A stretch of DNA of 64,000 nucleotides from Elmis aenea (Eukaryota > Arthropoda > Insecta > Coleoptera > Elmidae): the NCBI GenBank assembly GCA_947652605.1, contig OX393581.1, positions 11,164,640 to 11,228,639 on the forward strand. Reading direction: 5' to 3'. Position 1 is the stretch's first letter. Each line of letters opens with the position of its first letter. This document shows positions 1 to 10,664 of this stretch, in pieces. The position numbers and the translations under genes are program-made. The notes under the pieces were generated by a model, which ran no database searches, had not been told where the DNA came from, and saw nothing but the letters and a program-made list of their open reading frames with translations.

Positions 1-769
1 TAATTGATAGTTTACAACTTGTTTAATTGTGTTTCATTATTTGTCAACAAAAATCATTATTTTTCACTATTTACAAAACTATAAGGTTTATGGGGGTTTC
101 CTCTCAAAATAACAAAGTTATAGGGGTGCGACAGTCAAACCGAATCACCTTGTAGAGTTCTAAAAATTAGAAATTGAATGAACTACTAAATTCCGAAATC
201 CAAATGGATTCGAATTTATTGTTTTGGTGTAGTAAATTTACAACAGAAAAGTACATTTTATTACCTGTTGGTTTAACATCCAATCTTAGTTTTTTGAGAA
301 GCACGAAGCTAAATTCCTATTAATCAGAATAACTAATCGTTTCATTTAATAAACTACTCAATTCAAACATACAAGATGAAAAGGTCTGTTAACACTACTA
401 TTACGGAGTAAAAATAGAATTTGTAAAAAACATATGAACTAAAAGTTTTTGGAATATTTGCATTTTGATGTACTTTAATTTATTTTAGTTGACCATATGA
501 AACTGACTTTCCATCTTGTATTTTTTTTAAAAAACAACCTTTCTTGTTACCCTTTGCTTACGTAGATTTTTCAGTCATAAGATTTTTTTTATTACTATAA
601 AAAATTGTAAAACATGCTTATCAGATTATCCATGTGACTTGAAATTATTTGTTTGGAACAATTTTGGTTTAAGATAATCTCAAAATATTAAAGTTGACTC
701 AAACCAGTTTTAATCAATTGTTTTTTTTATTTGCGATTTTTTACAGTTTAAAACCGTTTGTCGCATCCC
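1..769. other. AT-rich stretch, nothing assignable
   Basis: No reading frame, terminal repeat or RNA signature that I can support. The sequence is AT-rich with short homopolymer runs. It ends where the minus-strand LINE homology begins. Confidence 0.6.
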
Positions 770-1430
770 TTTTTTTCTGTCGTGCCTATCTTGTTCTTGG
801 AGTCCTCTGTCCTTCATGGCTTCCTTCACCCCTTTTCTCCAGTTTTTTCTTGGCCGGCGTTTTCCCTATTTTACACGTGGTTTCCACTTCCATGCTTGTG
901 CTGGTAATCGATCTTCTGGCACCCGTCTTAGATGGTCATACCATTTTAATCTCTTTGATGTGATTGTATCAATTATAGTAGTACCTCCGTCCATTCTTTC
1001 TCGGATGTCCGTGTTAGGTATCTACTGTGTCAAGTCTAGTAAAACCGCAGCACTTCCTCCAGTACTCCATTTCCAGATTTGTAATTTTTCTTTCCTCTCT
1101 TTTATAAGTTAACCATAGTTCAGCCCCCTATAGGAATAAACGTACTCTCTATTATTGATTTGTACATTTTATTTTTTGTCATTTTTATCACGCTCTTGTT
1201 CCATAGCAGGGAGTTTAATTTTCTAATGGCAGCTCGTCCTTCTCCGACTCTGTTGGAGATTTCAGTTATACAATTTCCATCACTATCAATCGTAACACCA
1301 AAATATTCGTACTCTTGATTATTTAATTTTCAAGTTGTAAATTGATGGCATGACCTCCAGCAACAAAGTATTCTTTTACCAAATTTTTGACCTGCTTTGA
1401 ACAAATAACGCAAGTCTGTTGTTTATATAA
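770..1430 (-). pseudogene. LINE reverse transcriptase, C-terminal end, degraded
   Basis: Read on the minus strand, two blocks match the C-terminal part of a non-LTR retrotransposon ORF2. The upstream block (about 1340-1130) reads EYEYFGVTIDSDG, then ISNRVGEGRAAIRKLN and an IYKSIIE-like string, the region after the RT palm and thumb. The downstream block (about 1010-780) reads RLKWYGHLRRVPEDRLPAQ, then GKRRPRKNW and VKEAMKDRGLQ, the terminal motif of many insect LINE proteins (GHxxRMPxxR, then RGRPRxxW). Frames shift and stops interrupt both blocks, so it is dead. The catalytic FADD box is not present; the copy is 5'-truncated. The small plus-strand frames here are antisense shadows. Confidence 0.8.
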
Positions 1431-1996
1431 AACATCTGATATATTTATTTCACATCATCGCGCGACATCTCAATATCCGGGCGATTTTCCAGCCTTGGTT
1501 TCCTCTCATCAGAAAGGCCCTAACTTGCAATGACAGTCCACATCACAAGGGAGCCCCTAGCTTGATTTCGCTGTAGGCACAGACAGGGGTTTGAATAAGG
1601 TTAGAGCACGAAGAAAGTTATAATTTTTGTTTAGCTGGATTATGTGAAAATAATTTTATAGTAGGTAAGCGCAAGCCTTGGCCGTCGTTTGTCAATTACG
1701 TTTAGCATAAAATATGCAATAGCTGCAAAACAAGGGAGGCTAATCCAAAGAAAAATATGCATTATTACATTATTACAATAAAAAGTAAGTAATTCATACG
1801 GTGAAGCAAAACAGAACAACTTTTTAAAAGTAAGTGTTGCATTATTGTACAATGTTTAAGCAGAAGCAAGGAAAACAAGAAATACCGTTATGGACTTATA
1901 AACCGGAGTACAGAAGTGCTGGATCACCAAATAAAATGATGCAGAAAAAGAACAAACATTTAATGTAAGAATATACCTATAATACAGTTATACATA
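1431..1996. other. unassigned spacer
   Basis: A slightly GC-richer segment at about 1455-1590 could be a repeat fragment but I could not place it. No supported gene. Confidence 0.5.
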
Positions 1997-2120
1997 CAGG
2001 GTGCACCACGACCCTGAGATTCTTCGATAGCTCCTTTATTAATGAAAATATCAAAAAATGTTTAATACAAATATTGTGCGAACCTATTTTCTACATAAAC
2101 TAAAATTATTTTCAAATATA

Positions 2121-2180
2121 CAGGGTGTTTCGTTTGACCGGCACTTATAAAAATTTAATTTTTTTAAATAGAACACCCTG
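2121..2180. repeat. 60-bp TA-flanked mini-unit with CAGGGTG/CACCCTG ends
   Basis: Inside the left arm, CAGGGTGTTTCG at 2121 is followed only 60 bp later by GAACACCCTG, each next to TA. A second such unit lies at 2422-2499, and both recur in the right arm. They look like minimal mariner ends without an interior. Confidence 0.5.
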
Positions 2181-2421
2181 TATATTTTTACATTTTTGGA
2201 TTCCTCTTAGAATTTACTTTAAAAAATGTCTAAGGTTATATGGGTCTTTAGTCAACCGTTTTCGTAAAATTTACATTTTTGTGAAAATTTTGAGCGATAC
2301 AGCACTTTAAATTTTTTTTTACATTAAAGTTATTTAAAAAAGCGGCAAAATTTCGTTTAAAATTGAGATTGACAATAGATTAATTAACACTTTGCGCTAG
2401 CTACATTTTAAAAATATTATA

Positions 2422-2499
2422 CAGGGGGTTTTTTACGCTTGGTCAAACTTGTGAAACTTTAAACATCGATAAGTCATTTTTCTTAAATGCAACACCCTG
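2422..2499. repeat. 78-bp TA-flanked mini-unit
   Basis: Begins CAGGGGGTTTTTTACGC after TA (2420-2421) and ends GCAACACCCTG before TA (2500-2501). It is duplicated in inverted orientation in the right arm near 3400-3475. Same interpretation as the 60-bp unit; it could instead be a chance pairing of terminal motifs within one longer inverted repeat. Confidence 0.45.
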
Positions 2500-2825
2500 T
2501 ATATTTTTACATTTTCTTGTAGAGAATTTAATTGTCTTTCGAAATTATTAAGCATGTCCTATACCTAAAGTTAATATTTTTCGAGCTATCTCGATTTTTA
2601 TTAGTATTACTAAGGCAATTAAAATATTTTAAAGTGGGCCAGGGACGTAAGTCATAATTTTTCAAAGAATTTTTAAACAAAAGAATAAAAAGAGCTGCAA
2701 CTTTGATTTTAGGCTAAAAATGTACCCCATTTTACCGAAATTTATCGTATAAATTGTTCAAGATTATGTCGTTGTTCTACGCACAGCCGTAGACCTTGTC
2801 TGAAAGACTCTAGCTCCCTTTATAA

Positions 2826-3030
2826 CATTTCGAGGGTTATACCATCAAAAGCAACACGAATCCTGTTCTGCACATCTTCAGCAGTTGGGGGGTCTTGATA
2901 CACTTGTTTTATGGGTCCCCACAAAAATAAATCTATAGGGGTAAGATCAGGTGACCTAGGTGGCTAGAAGATTGGTCTACCTCGCCCTATCCATCTATTA
3001 GGATATTTTGTGTTCGGCAACTGCAGTACT
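2826..3030 (-). pseudogene. DD41D-type mariner transposase fragment in the palindrome loop
   Basis: On the minus strand the frame reads YPNRWIGRGRPIF, a stop, PPRSPDLTPIDLFLWGPIKQ, then a VYQDPPTAEDVQNRI-like block. This matches the last catalytic block and C-terminal region of IS630-Tc1-mariner transposases. It is very similar to the intact protein at 30029-31075, which has FPNRWIGRGGPISWPARSPDLNP at the same place. One stop codon and missing N-terminal and central domains make it non-functional. It tells which transposase family built the palindrome. Confidence 0.85.
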
Positions 3031-3898
3031 TGCTGTGTTGCTTTTAATGGTATAACCCCCGAAATGTTATCAAGAGTGCTAGAGTCTTTGAGAACAACAT
3101 CTACGCTGTGCGTAGAACATGAACAAGGATATAATTTTAAACAATTTATACGATAAATTTCGGGGAAAAGGGGTACATTATTGGACTAAAATTAAAGTTG
3201 GAGCTCTTTTTATTCTTTTGTTTAAAAATTCTTTGAAAAATTACGACTTACGTCATGGCCGACTTTAAAATATTTTAATTGCCTTAGTAATACTAATAAA
3301 AATCGAGATAGCTCGAAAAATATTAACTTTAGGTATAGGACATGCTTAATAATTTCGAAAGACAATTAAATTCTCTACAAGAAAATGTAAAAATATAAGG
3401 GTGTTGCATTTAAGAAAAATGACTTATCGATGTTTAAAGTTTCACAAGTTTGACCAAGCGTAAAAAACCCCCTGTATAATATTTTTAAAATGTAGCTAGC
3501 GCAAAGTGTTAATTAATCTATTGTCAATCTCAATTTTAAACGAAATTTTGCCGCTTTTTTAAATAACTTTAATGTAAAAAAAAATTGAAAGTGCTCTATC
3601 GCTCAAAATTTTCACAAAAATATAAATTTTACGAAAACGGTTAACTTAAGACCCATATAACCTTATACATTTTTTAAAGTAAATTTTAAGAGAAATTCAA
3701 AAATGTAAAAATATACAGGGTGTTCTATTTAAAAAAATTAAATTTTATATGTGCCGGTCAAACGAAACACCCTGTATATTTGAAAATAATTTTAGTTTAT
3801 GTAGAAAATAGGTTCGCACAATATTTGTATTAAATATTTTTTGATATTTTCATTAATAAAGGAACTATCGAAGAATCTCAGGGTCGTGGTGCACCCTG

Positions 3899-5235
3899 TA
3901 TACATGCATGCGAAAATTGGATAATAAATGAACGTACTCTTAGTACGTAGTAGTAGTAGTAGTAGTAACATGTTGCAAATATGGATAATAAAAATAATAA
4001 GGAATGTGTATATGGTGGACAAGAACATCATAAAAGTACGAAAAAAATACCAAATCACACGATTTTAAATGTAAATAGTTACAAATACCTGCCCCCTTAT
4101 TCCGTAACTTTTAAACACCAGCGGAAACACCACGCGTTAGTGGTGACTTCCCAATTCGCGTAGTTGATATTCCGTTTCTACTGAGGACCAAGAATGAACC
4201 CTAACCGTAAATGCTAGACGTAATTCACGTGAAACCGGCTCGACAGCCGCGTTTAAGGCTAAAAACCTGTCATTTCGACTTATTTACTCAATAACATTTA
4301 GTGATTTTTATATTTTAAGTAAATTTTTGGAGTGTTGTATTTGTGTTGAATTAAAAAAGAAACTATTCTTAACAATAATTAAGTGTGTTGGATATTAGTA
4401 AATTTAGGAACGAAGCGACGAAATAGCGCTTTGGTAAGTACAGTCAATCTTTTATTTTACAAATTGATATTAATTTTGTTACATTTTTAAATCCGTAATA
4501 TTATATTGTGTTCATTCAACAAGTAAATAAATACCTCATGTAAACTAGTAATGTATATTATTCGCATGACAGTATATTGGTATTTTTACATTCTTTCAGA
4601 ATGATGGCCCATCTAACACATATTTTATGGTGGAACGAAGAAAAGAATAAACGCAACATTAAGAAATATGCAAACGTAACTTGCGAGATGCACAAAATTA
4701 TATCAAAATTAAGTTTTGTCATATCCTTGTGTATTATTCACCAATTTTAATTTCACAGTCCAGCTTAATATATAAATTACATTGTATATTTGTTTGTAAC
4801 GTACATAGTGCAATAAATAAATGAAATCAACTAAACAAAATAGAATTACTTTACCACATCACTGGCCGAATTTAAAAAATACCCATCCAAAGTGCTGACG
4901 ACCATCGAAACAAAATTAATTCAGTAAACAAACTATAAAATAAGAAAACTTAACAAAATCGTTGTGTAATATAAAAATAGGAACAAAACGCATCAAAACT
5001 TAAAAAAAAAACTACCATAAATTCTTTAACGTAAGACAGAGTGTACAAAGTTACATGGTGGTAATTTTTAAACAAATACGCGTTAAGCACATTTCACTTG
5101 TGAACGTGCGCAGTAGGATTTTCTGTACTAACTTTCCTAAAATAGTAGATACCCAACTTTAACTTGGGTAAACCCGTCGTGAGTTACCACCGGTGGGTTA
5201 GAGCATCGCTTTTCGTAGAAGTGGGTCATATTAAC
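3899..5235. other. spacer with an AGT microsatellite
   Basis: A short (AGT)n tract lies at about 3944-3966. The segment 4100-4440 is less AT-rich and ends in TTTGGTAAGTA, which resembles a splice donor, so an untranslated exon of a host transcript is conceivable. No protein evidence supports this. The rest shows nothing assignable. Confidence 0.45.
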
Positions 5236-6085
5236 AAGGTAGTAATGAACTTGCATTTCCGTTAAATCCAAAGTTACAGAATCCAGCTGCTGGGCCTTGA
5301 AATAACAGACAATGTCAACTACAACCAGGAAATGGGAAACGGAATAGGACAAGTAAACGCCACCATTAGATAACTGCAGACTGCAGGGCATATTATGGAA
5401 CCAAAAAATAATTAAAAATACGAAAGTTAAAATCTACAAAACAATAGTCGAAAGAACGGATCAGAATTATGGGGATACGTCAGCCGGACGGCACTTTTTT
5501 TGGGTAGGCACTTTTAGTCTACCCAAATACCCAAATGGGATAAAAATTAAAATCTCGGGGTATTAAAGGAAGATATAATAATCAGTGCTGGCACTAGTGC
5601 TAGTCCCAATGGAAAATTCACATAAAAAAAGAGTTCCTATCTATGTTAGAGGATAAAACGGGCTAGTCGATCCGGCTATACTGAAACCCCGCCCCCTTGT
5701 AACGACAGAAATTTCAAGTAATAAAATTTATGATAGGGTACCAACCATTCTATAAAGTTATGAAACATTTCATTTATTTTAGGCATTAAATTCTATGCAG
5801 TTTAAACTCTATTGTACAAGAGATTTTTCACTTCCGTTCTATTGCAAACATTTGGTTTGACATATAAATCCCTTCTATTTTAACCAATAGTCGCATAGCA
5901 ATAAAATGAGTAAATGAAAACAGTTGGCCAAAAGATATGGAAAAAGAGACCGACTAAGAAGATATTGAGGTCACGAAGTAAAGAAAACAATGACTGCAAG
6001 AGGCTTAAGTGAAGATGAATGAAAATACAGGCAAAAATCTAAACTAAGAAGCGAGAGACGGAGACAGCCATAATCTAACTCGCAT
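5236..6085 (+). pseudogene. LINE C-terminal region split by a dispersed repeat
   Basis: Plus-strand blocks read NYNQEMGNGIGQVNATIR, then LQGILWNQKIIKNTKVKIYK (about 5300-5450), the region after the RT domain in insect LINEs. After a 440-bp insertion, the C-terminal motif resumes at about 5950 as RPTKK/GHEVKKTMTARGLSEDE, then KLRSERRRQP (to about 6060). Frameshifts and stops are present. The interrupting block, 5480-5918, belongs to the hAT-like family also seen at 28880 and 60601. Confidence 0.75.
5480..5918. repeat. hAT-like dispersed repeat, partial copy
   Basis: From GCCGGACGGCACTTTTTTT onward, this copy matches the reverse complement of 61260-61740, including the shared TAGTCTACCCAAATACCCAA-type region, the GGCTAGTCGATCCGGC block and the GTAACGACAGAAATT block. 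Both termini are missing. It sits inside a degraded LINE. Confidence 0.8.
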
Positions 6086-6740
6086 TTAGGTACCTAGATA
6101 AAGTTTGTAAAACCCTAAATATTTTCTAATAACCTCCAAACCTTTATCTCTTAAAATAAAAATAGGAGTTTTGGACACCAAGCCTACACAAATAAATATC
6201 ATAAACGTAATTTACAAACTCTTCTTCTGTATGTGCAGCAATAAATTCATTCATGTCTTAAATGAATCGTCGGTTTTCAAATATTATTTACAAGAAAAAT
6301 GAAGTGCTCCACAGGGGCCTCTCTAAACTTAACGCAGCATTCGTCGTAAGCAAACCCCATGAAAGTGGTTTTACGTTGAAGAAATATCGCTGTTGCTGTT
6401 CTCTGATTGTCTTACAACTGTTCTCTGCTCACGCATAAGCAGGACTCTGGGTGTTTGCATTCGCTTTAAACGGGTCTCATAGTATTATTTACCCTTTCAC
6501 AACTCGTTACAAGTAATCTTAGCTTGACATTTTTTTGTTGTCGCACTGATTTCCTTATCCCGATTATCCTTTTTTATGCGACGGATAAAAGCACAAAGGT
6601 AGGCTGTTTTTTATTTAAAATATGTAAAACCAATTACGGAGGACTTTTCCTACTGTTTGGATACAATTTTTGCAGACACGACTCTGAAAAATCTGTTAGG
6701 GCTCTGTTTAGCTTTTCAGATTTATTATTTATTTAAACTA
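6086..6740. other. unassigned spacer
   Basis: No supported gene. The stretch 6300-6530 is slightly GC-richer and has a chance frame from 6524, but nothing is recognisable. Confidence 0.5.
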
Positions 6741-6741
6741 A

Positions 6742-6957
6742 ATCTAAAAACTCTATAAATTGCTTAATACAAGAGATAAAATAAACCAGCAAAAACAAGA
6801 AGGTAAAGAAACACAGGAACAAGGAGAGGTAGAACAAAACGAAGATCTTATAACGAAAGAAGAATTAATTACAGCTATAAAACTATTGAAAAACGGCAAG
6901 GCACCACAAAACGACAAAATTACAGCAAAGAAAACGTGGTCTTATTGCTGCTCATAA
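6742..6957 (+). pseudogene. LINE fragment before the RT domain
   Basis: The plus frame contains ITKEELITAIKLLKNGKAPQ followed by NDKITAE-like residues, the well-known segment between the endonuclease and RT palm of LINE ORF2 (consensus EELxxAIKxLKNGKAPGxDxI). The frame is lost directly after this motif. It is an isolated fragment, possibly from the same copy as 5236-6085 or an unrelated one. Confidence 0.75.
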
Positions 6958-6994
6958 TTTCAATAAGGTCTGCTTGGGGTATCAACAACAATTT

Positions 6995-7395
6995 CGAAAA
7001 TAGAAAGACCATTGCAAAACTTTTTAATTTTTGCCAAAAACATCTGCAAGACTACACACTTAAAAGTCTTTTTAAAGCCTAGAAGAACTATAAAAACTGT
7101 TTTAGGCCATTCTTAAGCCCTTTAGAAAGAACTTTAGGGGCCTTGAAAATAAAAATAGAAAAAACAAAGACAATTGACTAACTTTTGAATTTTTGCCCAA
7201 AAAAAGCAGGAATATTAACTTGAAAGCTTTTTAAAGCGCTGAAGAACTATCAAAATTGTATTAGGCCGTTTTTGAACAAACTTAAGGCGGGAATAAATTG
7301 TTTTGGGTGTCTACCATTTTTAGAAAATTAAAAGACCATTTGAAAACTTTTAAATTATTGTCAAAAAAAATGCAAATTAGTTTAAAAATTGTGAT
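6995..7395. repeat. three diverged tandem units of about 160 bp
   Basis: Three successive segments start near 7000, 7156 and 7320. Each has a purine-rich AATAGAAAGACCATT-like start, a CTTTTAATTTTTGCCAAAAA core and, in the first two, TTTTTAAAGC, GAAGAACTAT and TTAGGCC in the same order. Divergence is high, so this is an old tandem array. No coding potential. Confidence 0.55.
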
Positions 7396-7979
7396 AGACA
7401 ATAAAGCTTTTCTCGATGAACCTACACCAAGAAATTTAAAAAACACTTGCAAAAATTATTGCAGATAACGTCAAACGTGTATTATTTTTGTATGGAAATA
7501 AAATCAGAGATATGTTCAAATAATCTCAAACTGTGACTTATATTCAAATCTCAAAAAATATTTTGTGATGCAATACCGTATTAGAATTATATTTAAAATG
7601 ATAGGACGAAACATGTTTTTTTAAATGTATTTTAATACCAAATAATAGATTTTTTACCAATCAAGCTAACATTATAGGAATAACATTATTACATTATGAA
7701 TATAAACAAATACAAGACACTAACTTGTACAATATCTGAAAACAATATTTTTTTAAAGAATATCCGTACCTGTTTTGAGGCTTCTATTTCTTTATCAGTA
7801 GATTCAAATTAGAAAATTAATCTACTGATAAAGAAGCACATATTTTGAAGCTGGTATGTCTTTAAATGTCTTTAAAAAACGATTCTTCCTTGAAATACGA
7901 TTTTTAATGAAAGTAAAATGTATTTATATTATATTTTAATCAATAAATTTTTATTTATTTATTGCCATGAGTCCTATTG
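7396..7979. other. spacer with a short perfect hairpin
   Basis: At about 7788-7833 TCTTTATCAGTAGATT is followed after about 14 bp by AATCTACTGATAAAGA, an 16-18 bp inverted repeat. The rest is AT-rich with no supported gene. Confidence 0.6.
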
Positions 7980-8510
7980 TTAAGTGTAGGGCTGTTTAGT
8001 TGTTGTGCTGACTTTTTTACATATTTTTCTGTCTTGTGCTAGCTTTTTTATGTCTTTTCATTTGATGTTTCTATCCGTTGCTGCTTTTGTAACCTCGTCT
8101 TGCTAGGTTTTTTCTCCTACCTCTCTTGTTTTTTCCTGTTGCCCTGTTCCATAGTTTTTTCTGGTTAACCCTTCTTCTTTTATTCTATAAATGTGTCCCA
8201 ACCATCCCAGCTGTCACTTTCGTTTTTGTTCTAACTGATTTTATCTTTAATAGTTCTTTATATGTTTCAATTCTGATTCGATCTTTCTTGGTATTTTATT
8301 GGATTTTCTGCTACATTCACAGGGATGTTATTTTTGTTTATGAGTGTCCACGTTTCACTTCCGTATAAAAGTGGAGGAGTTACTACTTTTTTGACCACTT
8401 TCACTTTTGTTCGTTTTGAGACTTCTCTATTTCCAAAAAATTTTGTTCTTAAACTTTTAAATATTCTTCCCACATTTCCTGTCCTTTCGCTTATTTCCTT
8501 GTCCATTCAT
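7980..8510 (-). pseudogene. LINE ORF2 C-terminal remnant
   Basis: The minus frame at 8506-8267 reads RIFKSLRTKFFGNREVSKRT, then KVVKKVVTPPLLYGSETWTL, typical of the region after the RT thumb. Further downstream (8235-7990, other frames) QLGWLGHIYRI and DRNIK/KLAQDR-like strings match the C-terminal GHxxRM motif. Several frameshifts; dead. Distinct in sequence from the LINE at 9226. Confidence 0.75.
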
Positions 8511-9187
8511 CCATTTTTCTCTATGATCACTCCTAAATATTTACCATTACAATTAATACATCATAATAACTGTATACTGTTAGCAATATATAAGTACCCA
8601 AAAAGACGACTTTGGGTTTTCAAAGTTTAATACAAATTTTGACTTTGAGTACATCATGGTAAAAATAAGAACGCAATACTCACAATATAGCATTCTTTGA
8701 CTTAAATGGCCCACTAGCAATAAACAATGTTATTCCTAAACGCAAAACAAAATTTAAACAGGACTTCTCGTCATACGCTATAGTTTGAAATAACGTTTTA
8801 AAGAAGTTATTTTGCAATTTATAACCCAAAAATATCGGAATATTAACTAAATCTACGGTACTTTGAGATTCATGTTCGGCGAATTTCAAAACAATAATAC
8901 TTTAAAAACCCTAACAAACACGCACTTGGGCGATCTAAAATTAGATTCGAATAAAAAATATAGGTGCGAGAGTCTTATAAATTACTTAAAATGACAAGTA
9001 ATCGATAATCAATTATAAACTCAACATGACAGCTTAGCATGTTAAGAAAACCGGTATTAAATCGATTTTATTATGACATCCAATATTTACGCATTAATAA
9101 CTGTCAAAAGCATATCACTCAATCAATTTTTACTTCATTAGTCGTAAAAATTTTATTCGAACCCTAAAAAAAGTGGTCGCGAATGTA
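8511..9187. other. unassigned spacer
   Basis: AT-rich; the minus frame 8680-8889 shows no recognisable motif. Nothing else supported. Confidence 0.5.
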
Positions 9188-9225
9188 TAGGGTGCACAAA
9201 ACTCGAATGTTTTACGGGGTATCTC

Positions 9226-9959
9226 TTCTTCTTCTTCTTAATCGTTTCCTCTTGTACCTTTCGGTGTCGAGGTTGCTTTTCTGTTACTGTATTATCTTTC
9301 TCCACTCCTTCCTATCGTTGGCTAATTGTGGCACATCTCTCCAGCTGACTCCTTTTCCTTTTAGTCTCTTCCTCACTTCTTTTTCCCATTTTATTCTTGG
9401 CCTTCCTCTAGCTCTTTTTCCCTCTATCTGCATTTTCCATCCTATTTTCGCGTATCTACTTTCTGGCATGCGTAGTAAATGCCCCAGCCATCGTAATTGA
9501 TTCGTCTCCATCTTTTTCTTAATATCTGTTACTCCAAGTTTATTTCGGATTTTTTCGTTACTGATTTTATCGATCAGTCTACATCCCTCTATTCTTCTCA
9601 AAAATCTCATTTCCTGTACCTGTAATCTTTGTTTTTGTTTTTGAGTTAGTGTCCAAGTTTCTGAACTGTACGTGAGGATGGGTACGTACACTGCATTAAA
9701 AACTCGCGTCTTCGTCTCTTTTGATATTTCCTTCTTACTTATCAGACATTTATTTGTGGCGTAGTAAACTTTCGTCGCTGCCGCTATTCTGTTATTCAGA
9801 TCTTCCTCCAATTTACCATTTTCTGCAATTATTGTTCCTAAATATTTAAAACTTGCTACCTGTTCTATCTTTTTTTGGTCTAGCATTATTGTAGCTGGTT
9901 CATGATTTTTCGCTATAACCATAACCTTTGTCTTTGTTATATTAATATTCATATTATAT
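9226..9959 (-). mobile_element. 5'-truncated LINE insertion with 11-bp target duplication
   Basis: The element interrupts B1 and is bounded by CGGGGTATCTC at 9215-9225 and again at 9960-9970. The 3' end (plus coordinate 9226) is a short (GAA)n tail on the minus strand. The body is the C-terminal half of an ORF2. The exact duplication and the open frame indicate a relatively young insertion. Confidence 0.92.
9284..9952 (-). CDS. LINE ORF2 C-terminal part (5'-truncated)
   Basis: An uninterrupted 222-residue frame. It starts in the TKTKVMVIAKN strand after the RT palm, runs through the SFKYLGTIIAENGKLEEDLN, ILTYSSETWTL and RWLGHLLRMPESR motifs, and ends with RGRPRIKWEKEVRKR near the C terminus. 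The annotated Met is internal to the original protein: the catalytic FADD box lies upstream and was lost by truncation at 9959, so no RT activity is expected. Full proteins of this type carry an apurinic endonuclease plus RT domain. Two more copies of this family lie at 42548-44456 and 59680-60180. The clade is uncertain; the product resembles the ORF2 often mislabelled craniofacial development protein 2-like. Confidence 0.85.
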   Translation of the reverse strand: MNINITKTKVMVIAKNHEPATIMLDQKKIEQVASFKYLGTIIAENGKLEEDLNNRIAAATKVYYATNKCLISKKEISKETKTRVFNAVYVPILTYSSETWTLTQKQKQRLQVQEMRFLRRIEGCRLIDKISNEKIRNKLGVTDIKKKMETNQLRWLGHLLRMPESRYAKIGWKMQIEGKRARGRPRIKWEKEVRKRLKGKGVSWRDVPQLANDRKEWRKIIQ

Positions 9960-10664
9960 CGGGGTATCTCGGTTACCGTAAAAGTTAACGAAAATCTGAT
10001 ACCAATCTCTTGGGCTATTTTTTTTGAGAAAAGAACGCCTATGTTATTAGATTTTTTATATCGCTTTGCATTTTAGCACTACAGACGAAAAATGAAATTT
10101 CATCATTTTTGAAAATTCACTATAACTTCTTTATTTATTAAAATAGAACAAAATGTTATGAAGGCTTTTTATACAGGTTTTTATGCTTAATACAAAAACA
10201 AAATAAACTTTTTTTTAGCGACCTTTATTTTCGAGATATGAAGTACCTAAACATTTTTTTTTTAATGGAAACCCTAGTTGTCCATGACTTGATATAAAAT
10301 AGATTTTTTTTAGCTTTTCAAAAATATGTTGTTGGAAAAAATGACCGAAATATGGCTAATTTTGTTGAGAGTTTCTTATCCAAGTTTCACGTGATTTCGT
10401 AAACAAGTGATGTTTGCAATTATAATAAAAATCTGTATAAGAAACCATAATAGCATTTTGTTTAATTTTAATAAATATAGAAGTTAAAGAAAATTTTCAA
10501 AAATGATGAAATTCCATTTTTCGTAGGTAGTGCCAAACGGAAAGCGATAAGTATAAAAAAAAACTGATCACAAAGGCGTTCTTTTCTCAAAAAAAGAAGC
10601 CAAAAAACAATCGATTTTCGGTAATCGGGATACCCCGTAAAACATTTAAATTTGGCACACCCTG

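Larger units (their letters stand above)
1997..3898. mobile_element. giant foldback element of the mariner superfamily
   Basis: Starts CAGGGTGCACCACG after TA (1995-1996) and ends with its reverse complement before TA (3899-3900). The left arm from 1997 to about 2864 reappears as a close reverse complement from about 3035 to 3898, leaving a loop of about 170 bp. A second terminal motif pair, CAGGGTGTTTCG at 2121 and its complement ending at 3774, also flanked by TA, shows a 1654-bp element inside 124-bp outer arms. The inner unit either inserted at the centre of an older palindromic MITE or the whole duplicated as a snap-back structure. The loop holds transposase coding remains. The arms match over long blocks with scattered differences, so the palindrome is fairly young or maintained by gene conversion. 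Confidence 0.9.
9188..10664. mobile_element. foldback element B1 (mariner-like ends)
   Basis: Left end TAGGGTGCACAAAACTCGAA after TA; right end, as reverse complement, CAGGGTGTGCCAAATTTAAA. Both continue into ATGTTTTACGGGGTATC. Subterminal arms of roughly 250-300 bp are inverted copies of each other (the blocks with CGCTTTGCATTTTAGC and AATGAAATTTCATCATTTTT and their complements), with a short unique centre near 10260-10400. No coding sequence of its own. Related copies are B2 (37384) and B3 (41072). A LINE interrupts the left arm. Confidence 0.85.

Noticed and set aside
694..1112. Plus-strand frames of 89 and 98 codons with hydrophobic runs
   Set aside because: They are antisense to the decayed LINE on the minus strand; the hydrophobicity comes from T-rich complement of A-rich coding DNA.
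4180..4440. Possible 5' untranslated exon ending at a GTAAGTA donor
   Set aside because: Only a single donor-like word supports it; no frame, promoter element or acceptor could be tied to it.
8126..8630. Plus-strand frames that look like membrane proteins
   Set aside because: Antisense shadows of the minus-strand LINE remnant at 7980-8510.
9183..9500. 105-codon plus-strand frame
   Set aside because: Antisense to the open LINE frame 9284-9952 and spanning a transposon joint.
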